From Campylobacter concisus (lineage in GTDB: Bacteria; Campylobacterota; Campylobacteria; Campylobacterales; Campylobacteraceae), in assembly GCF_002092855.1 (NCBI RefSeq), contig NZ_LVLC01000030.1:186001-250000 (forward strand): a stretch of DNA of 64,000 bases, written 5' to 3'. Made by a program: the position numbers and the translations under genes. The notes beneath the pieces are model-generated. The model was not told where the DNA came from. It ran no database searches and was given only the letters and a program-made list of their open reading frames with translations. Positions 9,639 to 18,836 of the stretch are shown in pieces (within the stretch, counting starts at the first letter, position 1; every line of letters begins with the position of its first letter).

Positions 9639-11240
9639 TTATTTCTTCATCTGAATAGCAGTCTGGATCATCTCATCACTTGTTGTGATACTTTTTGCAC
9701 TAGCCTCATAAGCCTTTTGTGTGACTATAACCTCACTTAGCGCTTGACCAAGATCGACATTACTCATTTCAAGTTTATTTGCAAGGATTTGTGAGCCATA
9801 AATAGTCTCACCAGCTTTATTTTTATAAAAAAATGCTTCACCTGAATTTGGAGTTGCTTCATAGAGATTATCGCCCACTTTTGATACGCCCTGTTCATTT
9901 TGGAAGTGATATAGAGCTATTTTTGCAACTATAAATGAGCGAGAATTGTCAAAATTTGCCATAATATTTCCACGATCATCGACGCTATATTTTGTGAGAT
10001 TTCCTTCGGCGTAGCCATCTGCTTTTATGACAAAGTCTTTTTTTGAATTGGCCGAGCTTGTTATGCCATTATAGACGTTTGCATCTCCATCGCCAAGAAA
10101 ATTTAAAGCCACGTTTCCAACACTTGTTAATGTATTTGTAACAAGCCTGCCGCTACCATCAAAAGTAAGTGTTCCCATAGCTGTATTTTGTACAACACCA
10201 TTAGCATCAGTTATCGTAGCTGTGGCATTCCATGTAGTTTGGTTGCCACCTTGAGGGATTTGCTTTGTAAAATTTATAGTTACTAAGCTCTTTGTACCAT
10301 CACTGTTATATATCTCTGAGCTTAGTTTTTCTTTATTAGCTACTTCAACTAGTGATGTAACTTCAGCTTTTACATCTAAGCTAGCAAAATTCATAAATTT
10401 TAGGCTTTTATTGTTTATATGCCAGCTGCCATCACTCTCTAGCGTGGTTGAAAACTCACTAAATTTACCATCGCCGTCTTTTACTTTTACCACTACGCTA
10501 TCGCCTGCTTTTGCACCAAAGTTCGTCTGACTTAGCGGGATTTGCCCATTTAGTGAGATAGTTTTGTTTGTATTATCGAGTGTATAGTTAAAATTTGCCG
10601 CATCAATGGCTGTTGTTCGCTTATCTGTTATAAGGCTTGAGTCTAGGTTGCCTTTTAAATTTATATTTTTTGTTTGCTTGGCTGGCATATATAAAAAATG
10701 AGGTAAATTTATACCTTTTTGTGAGCCAGTATCGCCTAGTTTTAGATCTTCTTCTTTTGCTGTAAATGCCTGCGTGGTACCTTTTGTCTGACCATATTTT
10801 CTAAGAGCATTAGCACTTGGAGTGACTGGAGTAAAGCTTGTTAACGTACCAAGAAGCAAGTTGCCTTTATTATCTACTAAATTTCCAGCCCCATCTATAT
10901 CGAAGCTACCTGTTCTTGTGTAGTAGTTTCTACCATTTTTATCAACGACGCCAAAAAAGCCTTTACCGCCTATGGCTAGGTCAAAGTTATTATCAGTATT
11001 TTGAAAACTACCATTTGTCATCTTTAAAGCTGTCGTTTGTTTTGTAGCTCCAAGACCTACTTGATTGTTAGTTGGACCACTTCCAGCGGAAGCCATATGT
11101 TGATTGATTAAATTTTTAAACTCAGGGATTGAAGCTTTAAAACCTACGTTGTTGATATTTGAGATATTATTTGCCCAAACATCCATGCCAAAGCTTTGTG
11201 TTTTAATGCCACTAATTCCGTTGTAAAAACCTCTCATCAT
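9639..11240 (-). CDS. flgE: Flagellar hook protein FlgE
   Basis: Structural subunit of the flagellar hook, exported by the flagellar type III system. The N-terminus MRGFYNGISGIKTQSFGMDV with WANNISNINNVGFKA is the rod/hook signature, followed by GLGATKQTTA. The C-terminus SNVDLGQALSEVIVTQKAYEASAKSI is the matching coiled-coil signature. The middle 300 or so residues are the variable surface domains. At 533 residues it is longer than enterobacterial FlgE but shorter than the roughly 850-residue C. jejuni hook protein. Two ATGs are adjacent. flgD ends 5 bp upstream, so they share an operon. Confidence 0.95.
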   Translation of the reverse strand: MMRGFYNGISGIKTQSFGMDVWANNISNINNVGFKASIPEFKNLINQHMASAGSGPTNNQVGLGATKQTTALKMTNGSFQNTDNNFDLAIGGKGFFGVVDKNGRNYYTRTGSFDIDGAGNLVDNKGNLLLGTLTSFTPVTPSANALRKYGQTKGTTQAFTAKEEDLKLGDTGSQKGINLPHFLYMPAKQTKNINLKGNLDSSLITDKRTTAIDAANFNYTLDNTNKTISLNGQIPLSQTNFGAKAGDSVVVKVKDGDGKFSEFSTTLESDGSWHINNKSLKFMNFASLDVKAEVTSLVEVANKEKLSSEIYNSDGTKSLVTINFTKQIPQGGNQTTWNATATITDANGVVQNTAMGTLTFDGSGRLVTNTLTSVGNVALNFLGDGDANVYNGITSSANSKKDFVIKADGYAEGNLTKYSVDDRGNIMANFDNSRSFIVAKIALYHFQNEQGVSKVGDNLYEATPNSGEAFFYKNKAGETIYGSQILANKLEMSNVDLGQALSEVIVTQKAYEASAKSITTSDEMIQTAIQMKK

Positions 11241-11245
11241 GGCTT

Positions 11246-11953
11246 TTATCCTTCGTAAAATTCAGATATTTTATCCATTGGGACATATTCGCCTGCGATT
11301 TTTATCATAGCTTTGCCATCTACAAATTTTACTGCCTCGACTGGATAGCTACCTACTTGAGTCTTGTATGAATTACCATCTTTTCCAGTGTAATTAACAG
11401 AGACTGTATATGCGCCGTTTGGTAACTGTTTTCCAGAATCATCTTTACCATCCCAAGATATTCTGCGGACTCCTGACTTTAGATCTTTTATATCGATTGA
11501 ACGAACGACCTCTCCATTTGCATTTTTAATTTCAAGCTTACCATTTGCAAGATCTGATTTAAAATAAAGTGCAAAATTTACAGTTTTTTGCTCATCTGTT
11601 AGTAAAACTGAGTTTGAACCAGTTGAGACCATTTTTCCAAGAGCTGAGATAGCGTAGGCATTTGCATTTGATTTTAACTGATTTACAAGCTCTTTCATAG
11701 CTGAGTTTGTATTTTGTTGCATCTCTAGTGATGCTAGCTGGCTAGTTTGCGTAAGCATCTTTTCAGTATCCATAGGACTTGTTGGGTCTTGATACTGAAG
11801 CTCTGTTAAAAGTAGCTTCATAAATGCATCTTTATCTAGCTGTGCATTTGGGTTAGTTCCTGTGCCAGCTGCCGCATCTTGCTTTGCTTTTGCCTTTTTC
11901 TCGGCATTTTTTTGCTGTGTTGTTTGTGTAGTTATATCTGAAACTGAAGCCAT
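11246..11953 (-). CDS. flgD: Flagellar hook capping protein FlgD
   Basis: Scaffold cap on which FlgE assembles, later discarded. Residues about 38-80 hold the N-terminal hallmark LDKDAFMKLLLTELQYQDP followed by PMDTEKMLTQTSQLASLE. The C-terminal half has the FlgD Ig/Tudor-like fold with RRISWDGKDDSGKQLPNGAYT. The length of 235 is normal. It lies between fliK and flgE in one transcription unit. Confidence 0.95.
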   Translation of the reverse strand: MASVSDITTQTTQQKNAEKKAKAKQDAAAGTGTNPNAQLDKDAFMKLLLTELQYQDPTSPMDTEKMLTQTSQLASLEMQQNTNSAMKELVNQLKSNANAYAISALGKMVSTGSNSVLLTDEQKTVNFALYFKSDLANGKLEIKNANGEVVRSIDIKDLKSGVRRISWDGKDDSGKQLPNGAYTVSVNYTGKDGNSYKTQVGSYPVEAVKFVDGKAMIKIAGEYVPMDKISEFYEG

Positions 11954-11961
11954 AATCTCTC

Positions 11962-13359
11962 CTAAATATATCTTGGTATTACTAGTTCAAGCAAGCTTTG
12001 TTCCGCTTGAGCGTTTTCGCTCTCATCACTTTGATTTGAGCTATATTTATTCTTTGCTTGTTCTTTTTTATCTTGTCTTTGATTTTGATCTGAGAAATTC
12101 ATCTCAAGCTCGGTAAATCCCATATTTACAAGGCTATTTTTAAACTCGGCTTGATTTTGCAAAAAGAGATTCATCGTAGCCGTGGTTGAGTTAAAATTTA
12201 CATGTAAGTTGTTGCCTCGATTTACCATTGTGATCTCGACCTCACCTAAATTTAGAGGATTAAGCGTTATGTTAAAACGAGTGATTGGAGCTTTGTAGTT
12301 TTGAACCTGCTCTTTTAGTGTAGAAGAGAAGTTACTAAGCGTCTCTTTTATCTCAGCCTTTGTTTGAAGCTGGTGTTTGGCGCTGTTTGCGATATCTTTT
12401 ACCATTTGATTTAGTTCTGATTTATTATCGCTGTTAAATGTCTCCTCGCTTGGCTCAGGCTCGCTCATCTGCTCTCTTTCTGGGAAGAGTAGCGACTCGA
12501 GAGTTGGAGCTTTTTGCGCCTTTTGCTCGTGTAAATTTACCTTTACTTTTGGCTCTTTTGGTTGCTCCTCTGGCTCAACATCCACTATCTCATCATCAAG
12601 CTTTACTTCACTATCTAGCTTTTTAGGCTCTTCTTTTACTAAATTTTTAGTTTCATTAGTTGGATTTGCCACTACCTCTTTTAACAAAGTATCAAGCTTT
12701 ACGACCTCTTTTGGCTCGTTTTTTATGATGGTTTGCTCGACCTCATTTTTTAGCTCTTTTAGGTAAAAAGGCTTCTCTTCGGTCTTTATCGGTGTGAAAA
12801 ATTCTTTCTTGCCTAAATTTTTAAACATCTCGTTTAGTTTTGGCACGTCTTCATTTGAAATTTCTATATTTTCAAGGCCAAGGTCAAATTTCTTAGCAAG
12901 GTCGATAAGATCACTAACGCTTTTAACATTGCTAAGCTCTTCAACGTTTTCAGGCACACTTAAGAAATTTGCTATTTTGTCGCTGAAATTTGGAAATTTA
13001 CTTACTTTTTCATTGCCGTTTAAAATTTCTAAAACTTGTAAAAGCTGCATAAAATTTGCATTTTCATAGAGCTCATTTTTTGTATTTTCATCTAAATTTT
13101 CTTCAAGTGCAGTTGAAATTTTTGCCGCACTTTCGCTTTGTGCTTTTTGCAGTGTCTCTTTTTGAGTGGTAATCGTTTTTACTATCTCTTTGACATCTTT
13201 TTCAGTGATTTTTTGGCCGCTATTTGCCTTGCTCGCAGCTGCATCTAAAACCATCGACAAAAATTCGCCGTTGTTTTGAGATTTTTTAGAAACAGAGGGC
13301 TTTTTATTCCCAGCAGGAGCCAGCAAATCTACGTTGTTTTTCGCTGTATAAGCTTGCAT
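11962..13359 (-). CDS. fliK: Flagellar hook-length control protein FliK
   Basis: Ruler and switch protein that ends hook growth and turns export to filament substrates. The 465 residues have a long, poorly conserved acidic and lysine-rich N-terminal region and a C-terminal domain at about 350-430 (ITRFNITLNPLNLGEVEI, then NLHVNFNSTTATMNLFLQ), which is the Flg_hook domain expected of FliK. A glutamine-rich hydrophilic tail follows. It is the first gene of the fliK-flgD-flgE operon behind a sigma-54 promoter. Confidence 0.88.
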   Translation of the reverse strand: MQAYTAKNNVDLLAPAGNKKPSVSKKSQNNGEFLSMVLDAAASKANSGQKITEKDVKEIVKTITTQKETLQKAQSESAAKISTALEENLDENTKNELYENANFMQLLQVLEILNGNEKVSKFPNFSDKIANFLSVPENVEELSNVKSVSDLIDLAKKFDLGLENIEISNEDVPKLNEMFKNLGKKEFFTPIKTEEKPFYLKELKNEVEQTIIKNEPKEVVKLDTLLKEVVANPTNETKNLVKEEPKKLDSEVKLDDEIVDVEPEEQPKEPKVKVNLHEQKAQKAPTLESLLFPEREQMSEPEPSEETFNSDNKSELNQMVKDIANSAKHQLQTKAEIKETLSNFSSTLKEQVQNYKAPITRFNITLNPLNLGEVEITMVNRGNNLHVNFNSTTATMNLFLQNQAEFKNSLVNMGFTELEMNFSDQNQRQDKKEQAKNKYSSNQSDESENAQAEQSLLELVIPRYI

Positions 13360-13395
13360 TTAAACCTTTCAAATTTTTAAACTTAATGCCAAACA

Positions 13396-13412
13396 TGCAA
13401 AATCTATTCCAA
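13396..13412 (-). promoter_or_regulatory. Sigma-54 (RpoN) promoter for fliK-flgD-flgE
   Basis: On the minus strand TTGGAATAGATTTTGCATG has GG and GC separated by exactly 10 nt, with TTGCA around the -12 element. This fits the Campylobacter sigma-54 consensus GGAA-N6-TTGC. It lies 37 bp upstream of the fliK start, and hook genes of Campylobacter are known RpoN targets under FlgR. Confidence 0.75.
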
Positions 13413-13456
13413 AAATTAATTTCTTGATATCAGCTTAAAATTTATAAAAATTTGGC

Positions 13457-13462
13457 TATAAT
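13457..13462 (+). promoter_or_regulatory. -10 box (TATAAT) before typA
   Basis: TATAAT in GGCTATAATCTG, 59 nt upstream of the typA start. It lies back to back with the fliK sigma-54 promoter in the same 160-bp gap. Confidence 0.65.
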
Positions 13463-13520
13463 CTGCCCCTATTTTAAAACTGACAAACGAAAAATAGCAA
13501 ACTAATAAACGGAGAAAAAT

Positions 13521-15323
13521 TTGGAAAAGATACGAAATATAGCCGTTATCGCACACGTCGACCACGGTAAAACAACAATGGTTGATGAGCTTTTGAAACA
13601 GTCAGGAACATTTAATGAGCATCAAAACCTTGGCGAGCGTGTAATGGATAGCAACGACATCGAAAGAGAGCGTGGTATCACGATCCTTTCTAAAAATACT
13701 GCTATTCGCTATAAAGATACAAAGATCAACATCATCGATACTCCGGGTCACGCTGACTTTGGTGGTGAGGTTGAGCGCGTTCTTAAGATGGTTGATGGCG
13801 TTTTGTTGCTTGTCGATGCGCAAGAAGGCGTTATGCCACAAACTAAATTCGTCGTCAAAAAGGCACTCTCACTAGGACTTCGTCCAATCGTTGTTGTAAA
13901 TAAGATAGATAAGCCAGCAGGTGATCCAGACCGCGTTATAAATGAAATTTTTGATCTTTTTGTCGCACTTGATGCAAATGATGAGCAGCTAGAATTTCCA
14001 GTCGTTTATGCCGCTGCTAAAAATGGCTATGCAAAGCTAAAACTAAGTGATGAAAATGTAAATATGCAGCCACTTTTTGAGACTATCCTAGCTCACGTAC
14101 CAGCTCCAAGCGGCAGCGACGAGAACCCACTTCAGCTTCAAGTTTTCACGCTTGATTATGATAACTACGTCGGTAAGATCGGTATTGCGAGAATTTTTAA
14201 TGGCAAGATATCTAAAAACCAAAATGTTATGCTTGCAAAGGCTGATGGCACAAAGACAACTGGTAGAATTTCAAAGTTAATTGGTTTTATGGGTCTTGAA
14301 AGAACCGATATTAACGAAGCTGGTACTGGCGACATCGTAGCGATCGCTGGCTTTGATGCGCTTGACGTTGGCGATAGTGTCGTTGATCCAAATAATCCTC
14401 ATCCGCTTGATCCTCTCCACATCGAAGAGCCAACCCTTAGCGTTGTATTTTCTGTAAATGACGGCCCACTAGCAGGCACTGAGGGCAAACACGTCACATC
14501 AAACAAGATCGATGAGCGCCTTGCAAACGAGATGAAGACAAATATCGCGATGAAGTATGAAAACATCGGCGAGGGCAAATTTAAAGTAAGCGGCCGTGGC
14601 GAGCTTCAGATCACTATCTTGGCTGAAAATATGCGCCGCGAGGGCTATGAGTTTTTACTTGGCAGACCTGAGGTCATCGTAAAAGAGATAAACGGAGTAA
14701 AATGCGAGCCATACGAGCTTTTAGTGATCGACGCACCTGATGATACGACAGGCACAGTCATCGAAAAACTAGGCAAAAGAAAAGCTGAAATGGTCTCTAT
14801 GAACCCAACAGGCGACGGACAAACAAGGATCGAGTTTGAGATCCCAGCGCGCGGCCTTATCGGCTTTAGAAGCCAGTTTTTGACTGATACAAAAGGCGAG
14901 GGCGTTATGAACCACAGCTTTTTGGAGTTTAGACCACTTAGTGGCACCGTCGAGCACAGAACAAATGGCGCGCTAGTTTCGATGGAAAACGGCGTAACGC
15001 TTGCTTATTCGCTATTTAACTTGCAAGATCGTGGTGTGCTTTTCCTTGATCCGCAAGCAAAAGTCTATGTGGGTATGATCATCGGCGAACACAGCCGTCC
15101 AAACGACCTTGACGTAAATCCTATCAAGGGCAAAAACCTAACAAACGTGCGTGCAAGCGGTAGCGACGATGCGATCAAACTAGTGCCGCCTAGAAAGCTA
15201 AGCCTTGAGCGTGCACTAGAGTGGATAGAGGATGATGAGCTAGTTGAGGTTACACCTATAAATATCCGTGTTCGCAAGCGCTATTTAGACCCAACAGAGC
15301 GCAAAAGAAAAGCAAAACTCTAA
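13521..15323 (+). CDS. typA: Ribosome-associated GTPase TypA/BipA
   Basis: Translational GTPase that binds 70S ribosomes and acts under stress and in 50S assembly. Residues 1-200 form the G domain: [14 protein letters not shown] (G1), RGITI (G2), [12 protein letters not shown] (G3) and NKIDKP (G4). EF-G-like domains II, III and V follow, and the BipA-specific C-terminal domain includes [12 protein letters not shown] and the ending [12 protein letters not shown]. Length 600 is typical. The start codon is TTG after GGAGAAAAA; there is no better ATG. Confidence 0.97.
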   Translation: MEKIRNIAVIAHVDHGKTTMVDELLKQSGTFNEHQNLGERVMDSNDIERERGITILSKNTAIRYKDTKINIIDTPGHADFGGEVERVLKMVDGVLLLVDAQEGVMPQTKFVVKKALSLGLRPIVVVNKIDKPAGDPDRVINEIFDLFVALDANDEQLEFPVVYAAAKNGYAKLKLSDENVNMQPLFETILAHVPAPSGSDENPLQLQVFTLDYDNYVGKIGIARIFNGKISKNQNVMLAKADGTKTTGRISKLIGFMGLERTDINEAGTGDIVAIAGFDALDVGDSVVDPNNPHPLDPLHIEEPTLSVVFSVNDGPLAGTEGKHVTSNKIDERLANEMKTNIAMKYENIGEGKFKVSGRGELQITILAENMRREGYEFLLGRPEVIVKEINGVKCEPYELLVIDAPDDTTGTVIEKLGKRKAEMVSMNPTGDGQTRIEFEIPARGLIGFRSQFLTDTKGEGVMNHSFLEFRPLSGTVEHRTNGALVSMENGVTLAYSLFNLQDRGVLFLDPQAKVYVGMIIGEHSRPNDLDVNPIKGKNLTNVRASGSDDAIKLVPPRKLSLERALEWIEDDELVEVTPINIRVRKRYLDPTERKRKAKL

Positions 15324-15338
15324 TCAAAATTTGTCATC

Positions 15339-15360
15339 TAGCCCCTTTGTAAAGGGGCTA
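15339..15360 (+). terminator. Hairpin after typA
   Basis: Perfect stem TAGCCCCTTT / AAAGGGGCTA with a two-base loop, 15 bp after the typA stop. The GC-rich stem in an AT-rich gap fits a terminator, though a proper T-run is missing on this strand. Confidence 0.7.
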
Positions 15361-15582
15361 ATAATTAAACTCTAAAAACAGCAAATAAATTTATATAAAT
15401 TTCTCATATCTTTTTTGCATTATTTATTTAAGTTGGCTTTGCTTAAGACGATTAAAATTTATCAATCTTAAAACTATTTATACTTTAAAATACCATACTT
15501 ACTTTTCTATTTTTACTTTTAATATAATCAATATGAAAATGCCTAGTTTATGCTAAAATCGGCGAAAATTTAAAGGAAACTG

Positions 15583-16212
15583 ATGAAAAAACTAAAATTT
15601 ATCTTTGCTCTCGCCGCGGCGTTTATTTTTGGCGGCTGCTACAAGACGACGCTACTTACGCGGGTGCCGATCTCCGCGCTTATTTCGGATAAAAGCTCGG
15701 ACGTGAAATCCACGATCGTGCTAACGGATATAACGCCGCAGACGTACGTTACGAAAACGGTAACGGACAACGTGCGGGTTTTCGTCCCGGACGCTAAATT
15801 TAAGGACTTCCCGACGGGAGAAACCGCCTATGAGATGAGCGTTAGCGCCGGTAAGGGCGAAAAGGGCGGCAAAAACTCGGATAAGCGCGCCGTGCGAATA
15901 TATCTAAGCCAAGACGGCGACGTCTACGGCAAGCTTAGTAAAAACATGCTCGAGCAGTACGCGGGCGCGGCGAAGCAGAAAATGGAGCCGACGCTAAAAG
16001 CGGCGATCAAATTTGAAAACGACACGAACGTCGTTTATGAGCTGGTCGCGGGTAACGACTTTAAGGCTAGCGACGAGGCGCAGACGGGCAGAGTTTATAC
16101 CTTGGCGCCGGGGCAGGTCACGGGCGCGATCTGGGCGGATAGCGTAGCGGTACGCGAGGCGATCGCGAGCAAGGCGGTCAAAATCGGCACTCTAAAAAAG
16201 GCGGCGAAATGA
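15583..16212 (+). CDS. Predicted lipoprotein of unknown function
   Basis: The N-terminus MKKLKFIFALAAAFIFGGC is a lipoprotein signal with cysteine 19 as the acylation site. The remaining 190 residues are hydrophilic, with no family I recognise; a central SAGKGEKGGKNSDKR is a charged loop. It probably sits in the inner or outer membrane facing the periplasm. The coding DNA is markedly richer in G+C than typA before it (many GCG, CGG, GCC codons). Its stop overlaps the proC start (ATGA), so the two are coupled. Confidence 0.75.
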   Translation: MKKLKFIFALAAAFIFGGCYKTTLLTRVPISALISDKSSDVKSTIVLTDITPQTYVTKTVTDNVRVFVPDAKFKDFPTGETAYEMSVSAGKGEKGGKNSDKRAVRIYLSQDGDVYGKLSKNMLEQYAGAAKQKMEPTLKAAIKFENDTNVVYELVAGNDFKASDEAQTGRVYTLAPGQVTGAIWADSVAVREAIASKAVKIGTLKKAAK

Positions 16213-17123
16213 AAAGCGTAAAAATCGGCTTTATCGGCGGCGGAAATATGGGCGGCGCGATGATAGAGGCGCTTTGGCGAGCGCAGTGCGGTGAGGCTAA
16301 CTCGGGGCGAAACTTGGCCGAGGACGAGCGAAAATTTGACGGCGGTAGCGAGGCGCACGGGGCGGAAAATTTAGCGCAAATGGATAAAAATGCGAGCCCG
16401 CGCGAATGCGAAAAAAAGACGAAATTTGAAATCATAGTCTGCGCCAGAAGCAAAAACGAGGCTTTACGGCAGAGATTTAGCGTAAAAATAGCCGCGAGCG
16501 AAACGGATCTAGCGCGCGAAGCGGACGCGGTCGTACTGGCTACTAAGCCCGCTAGTTACGAGGCTATCTTGCGCCTGATCGCACCCGAGCTTGCGGGCAA
16601 AATTTTGCTCCTTTTGGCGCCGGGTTTTGACATAAAGCGCGCTAGGCAAATCGCCGGCGAGGGCGTTTATATCGCTCGCGCGATGCCAAATATCGCAGCT
16701 TGCATCGGCGCGTCGGCCACGGCTCTTTGCTTTGACGCGGGATTTAGCGAGGCTAAGAAAGAGACCGTGCGCGAGATAATCGCTAAAATCGGTAAAATTT
16801 ACGAGATAGACGAGGCCGGTTTTGCCGCATTTACGGGCATCGCGGGAAGCCTGCCTGCGTATGCGTGCGCCTTTATCGAGGCTGCGGCCGATGCGGGCGT
16901 GCGAGGCGGACTGCCTAGGCAGCTTTGCTACGACGCAGTTGCGACAGCCGTAGAGGGGGCGGCGCGCATGATCCAAAGCGGCAAGCACCCGGCCGCGCTA
17001 AAAGACGAGGTCTGCTCACCGGGCGGAACCACGATCGAGGGACTCGCCGCGCTTGAAAACGGTGGATTTCGCGGAGCTTTGATGGATGCCGTCGCCGCTT
17101 GCATCGCCAAGACGCGGAGTTAG
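16209..17123 (+). CDS. proC: Pyrroline-5-carboxylate reductase
   Basis: Last step of proline synthesis, reducing 1-pyrroline-5-carboxylate with NAD(P)H. The Rossmann start GFIGGGNMGGAMIEAL (7-22), the central RAMPNIAACIGAS and the C-terminal SPGGTTIEGLAALE with TAVEGAARM identify it. At 304 residues it is about 30-40 longer than usual. The extra is a low-complexity, charged insert at roughly 27-70, between the first beta-alpha unit and IVCARS, where other ProC proteins have a short loop. The G+C-rich coding matches its two neighbours. Confidence 0.93.
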   Translation: MKSVKIGFIGGGNMGGAMIEALWRAQCGEANSGRNLAEDERKFDGGSEAHGAENLAQMDKNASPRECEKKTKFEIIVCARSKNEALRQRFSVKIAASETDLAREADAVVLATKPASYEAILRLIAPELAGKILLLLAPGFDIKRARQIAGEGVYIARAMPNIAACIGASATALCFDAGFSEAKKETVREIIAKIGKIYEIDEAGFAAFTGIAGSLPAYACAFIEAAADAGVRGGLPRQLCYDAVATAVEGAARMIQSGKHPAALKDEVCSPGGTTIEGLAALENGGFRGALMDAVAACIAKTRS

Positions 17124-17142
17124 ATAAATTTAAAGGATAAAA

Positions 17143-17832
17143 ATGAAAAATTTATTATTTGCGCTACTTGCGGCGTTAAATTTATTCGCTAGCGAGCCGG
17201 GCCTTTCGCCCTTGTTAGCCGCAGATACGCTAGAAAAGCTCAAAAAATGCAAAAATCCCGACCTAAACGCTACCAAAGAGTGCGTGCAAGCAGGCATGGT
17301 AGCGGCAAACTTAAAGCAAGACTACGGCGCGGCGGAGGGGCTATTTAGCCTAGCCTGCGCCAAAGGAGACGGCGAGGACTGCTTTTATCTGGGCGAACTT
17401 TATAAAAATAATCTAGTAAAAGCCGCGGATAAGAGCGAGCGCGAGACTAAGATTAGCGCGTATTACAAGGCTAGCTGCGTCCTTTACGATTATTTGCCAG
17501 GTTGCTTGGCACTAGCAAATTTCATGCAAGAAGAGCTGGGCGACGAGGTACAGTCGCTTGCGATAAACAACACTCTATGCAACAAAAAATACGCTCCCGG
17601 ATGCTACAACGTGGGCTGGATGATAGAGCGAACGGGAGGCGATATAGGCGAGATGATGGAGTATTACGAGCGCTCGTGTAAGCTAGGCTACGTAGGCGGC
17701 TGCGTAAGAGCGGCGTGGCTGTATGAGGGAAATTTCAACGAAAACAGATACGAGCAAGTAAAAAAAGACGCGAAAAAGGCAAAGCAAATGCGAAAAAAGG
17801 CGTGCGAGCTAGGCGATAAGCAAAGCTGCTAG
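17143..17832 (+). CDS. Cysteine-rich Sel1-repeat (Hcp-like) exported protein
   Basis: A signal peptide (MKNLLFALLAALNLFA) precedes a 210-residue chain of Sel1-like repeats. Each repeat carries a paired cysteine about 8 residues apart: ACAKGDGEDC, SCVLYDYLPGC, LCNKKYAPGC, SCKLGYVGGC and ACELGDKQSC. This is the pattern of Helicobacter cysteine-rich proteins, where each pair forms a disulfide within a helix-turn-helix repeat. It is probably periplasmic or secreted, and folding would need the Dsb system. The protein ends right at the last cysteine, so it may be cut short by one half-repeat. GC-rich, like proC. Confidence 0.85.
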   Translation: MKNLLFALLAALNLFASEPGLSPLLAADTLEKLKKCKNPDLNATKECVQAGMVAANLKQDYGAAEGLFSLACAKGDGEDCFYLGELYKNNLVKAADKSERETKISAYYKASCVLYDYLPGCLALANFMQEELGDEVQSLAINNTLCNKKYAPGCYNVGWMIERTGGDIGEMMEYYERSCKLGYVGGCVRAAWLYEGNFNENRYEQVKKDAKKAKQMRKKACELGDKQSC

Positions 17833-18245
17833 ATTGATAGTAAGGCATTTTGATAAAAATTTTAAAACGATAAAATGCTAGAAAGTCTTAGCATAGCCAG
17901 CAATGTAGAGTAGTAGTTTTTAGCATATTTTTAAATTCTGTAAGAAGTTTACTAATTTATATTTTTAAGTTTATAAAAACTTTGCCATACTTTTTATAGT
18001 AGCTAGTGAAGTAAAGTTAAATTTTTGCTTCACTAGACTCAAAAGTAAAATTTTTACAGAGCTTGTGTTTGCTTATACTTTTAATCATTAAGACAATCAA
18101 TAAAACTCATTGATAAATTTTCTTCTAAATCTTATTTTTAACAAAAGCAAATATTAAATTTCTTAAATAAAGCTAAATATAACAATGTAATTTTAAGTTA
18201 TTAGGTTATAAAATTTTTTTAAATTTTATTTTTAAGGATTGCAAC
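17833..18245. other. Intergenic AT-rich stretch with a 9-bp inverted repeat
   Basis: No gene is visible in this 413-bp gap, which marks the right end of the GC-rich patch. It contains a perfect inverted repeat, CTAGTGAAG at 18003-18011 and CTTCACTAG at 18028-18036, with a 16-nt loop; it could be a terminator or an operator. The promoter of the following cytochrome gene must be in the last 100 bp, where TTATAAAAT is the best -10 candidate (about 18205). Confidence 0.4.
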
Positions 18246-18815
18246 ATGAAAATGCTATTTTTAGCCCCTGTCTTAGCATGTAGTCTTGCTTTTAGTGCCG
18301 ATGTCATCGCAAAAGATGCCAATATAACGCTAGATGGCAAGATGATCGGAAAGATCGAGGTTTTAACGCCAGTTGAGGTTATAGAAAAAGGTGAAAAGAC
18401 GAGCAAGATAAAGGTTAATGGTGTAGTTTCAACGAACTATTTAGCCCAGCTTCAAAGAAGCATAGAAGATCCGGAAGTTTTTATTGCTTTTAATGATGAA
18501 AGTGGGACAAATTTTAAAAAAGTAAAAGATATTGAAGATGAGTATGGCGAAGTATGGTACCAAGCAGAGGGCGTTTACGAAGTGCCAAATGACGCACTTG
18601 GCGGCGATACAAAAAAGCTTTACGTAAAAGCACAACAAATTTACGAAGAGACTTGTTCCGCATGTCATAGACTTCATGAGCCAAATAGCTTTACAGCGGC
18701 TCAGTGGCCAGCAAATTTAGCTGGAATGGTCGATGCAAAATTTGTAGCACTAGACGAAACTGACCTAAATTTAGTGCTCAAATACTTACAACACAATGCC
18801 AAAAAAGTAAAATAA
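18246..18815 (+). CDS. Periplasmic monohaem c-type cytochrome, partner of the TorA-like reductase
   Basis: A signal peptide (first 17 residues, ending AFSA) is followed by an N-terminal domain of about 100 residues without cysteines and then one haem-binding motif, CSACH at 137-141, with RLHEPNSFTAAQWPANLAGM after it. The single haem near the C-terminus matches Cj0265c of C. jejuni, which sits before a TMAO/DMSO reductase. The reductase starts 21 bp downstream. It most likely carries electrons from the menaquinol side to that enzyme in the periplasm (inference). Confidence 0.85.
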   Translation: MKMLFLAPVLACSLAFSADVIAKDANITLDGKMIGKIEVLTPVEVIEKGEKTSKIKVNGVVSTNYLAQLQRSIEDPEVFIAFNDESGTNFKKVKDIEDEYGEVWYQAEGVYEVPNDALGGDTKKLYVKAQQIYEETCSACHRLHEPNSFTAAQWPANLAGMVDAKFVALDETDLNLVLKYLQHNAKKVK

Positions 18816-18836
18816 ATTTTTCATAAGGGAGAAAAT

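Noticed and set aside
12438-13069. Plus-strand open frames inside fliK
   Set aside because: Mirror frames of the long acidic/lysine-rich FliK region; composition follows from the codons of fliK.
16095-16988. Minus-strand open frames opposite the lipoprotein and proC genes
   Set aside because: Long antisense frames are expected in GC-rich coding DNA; they lack ribosome sites and known domains, while proC is certain.
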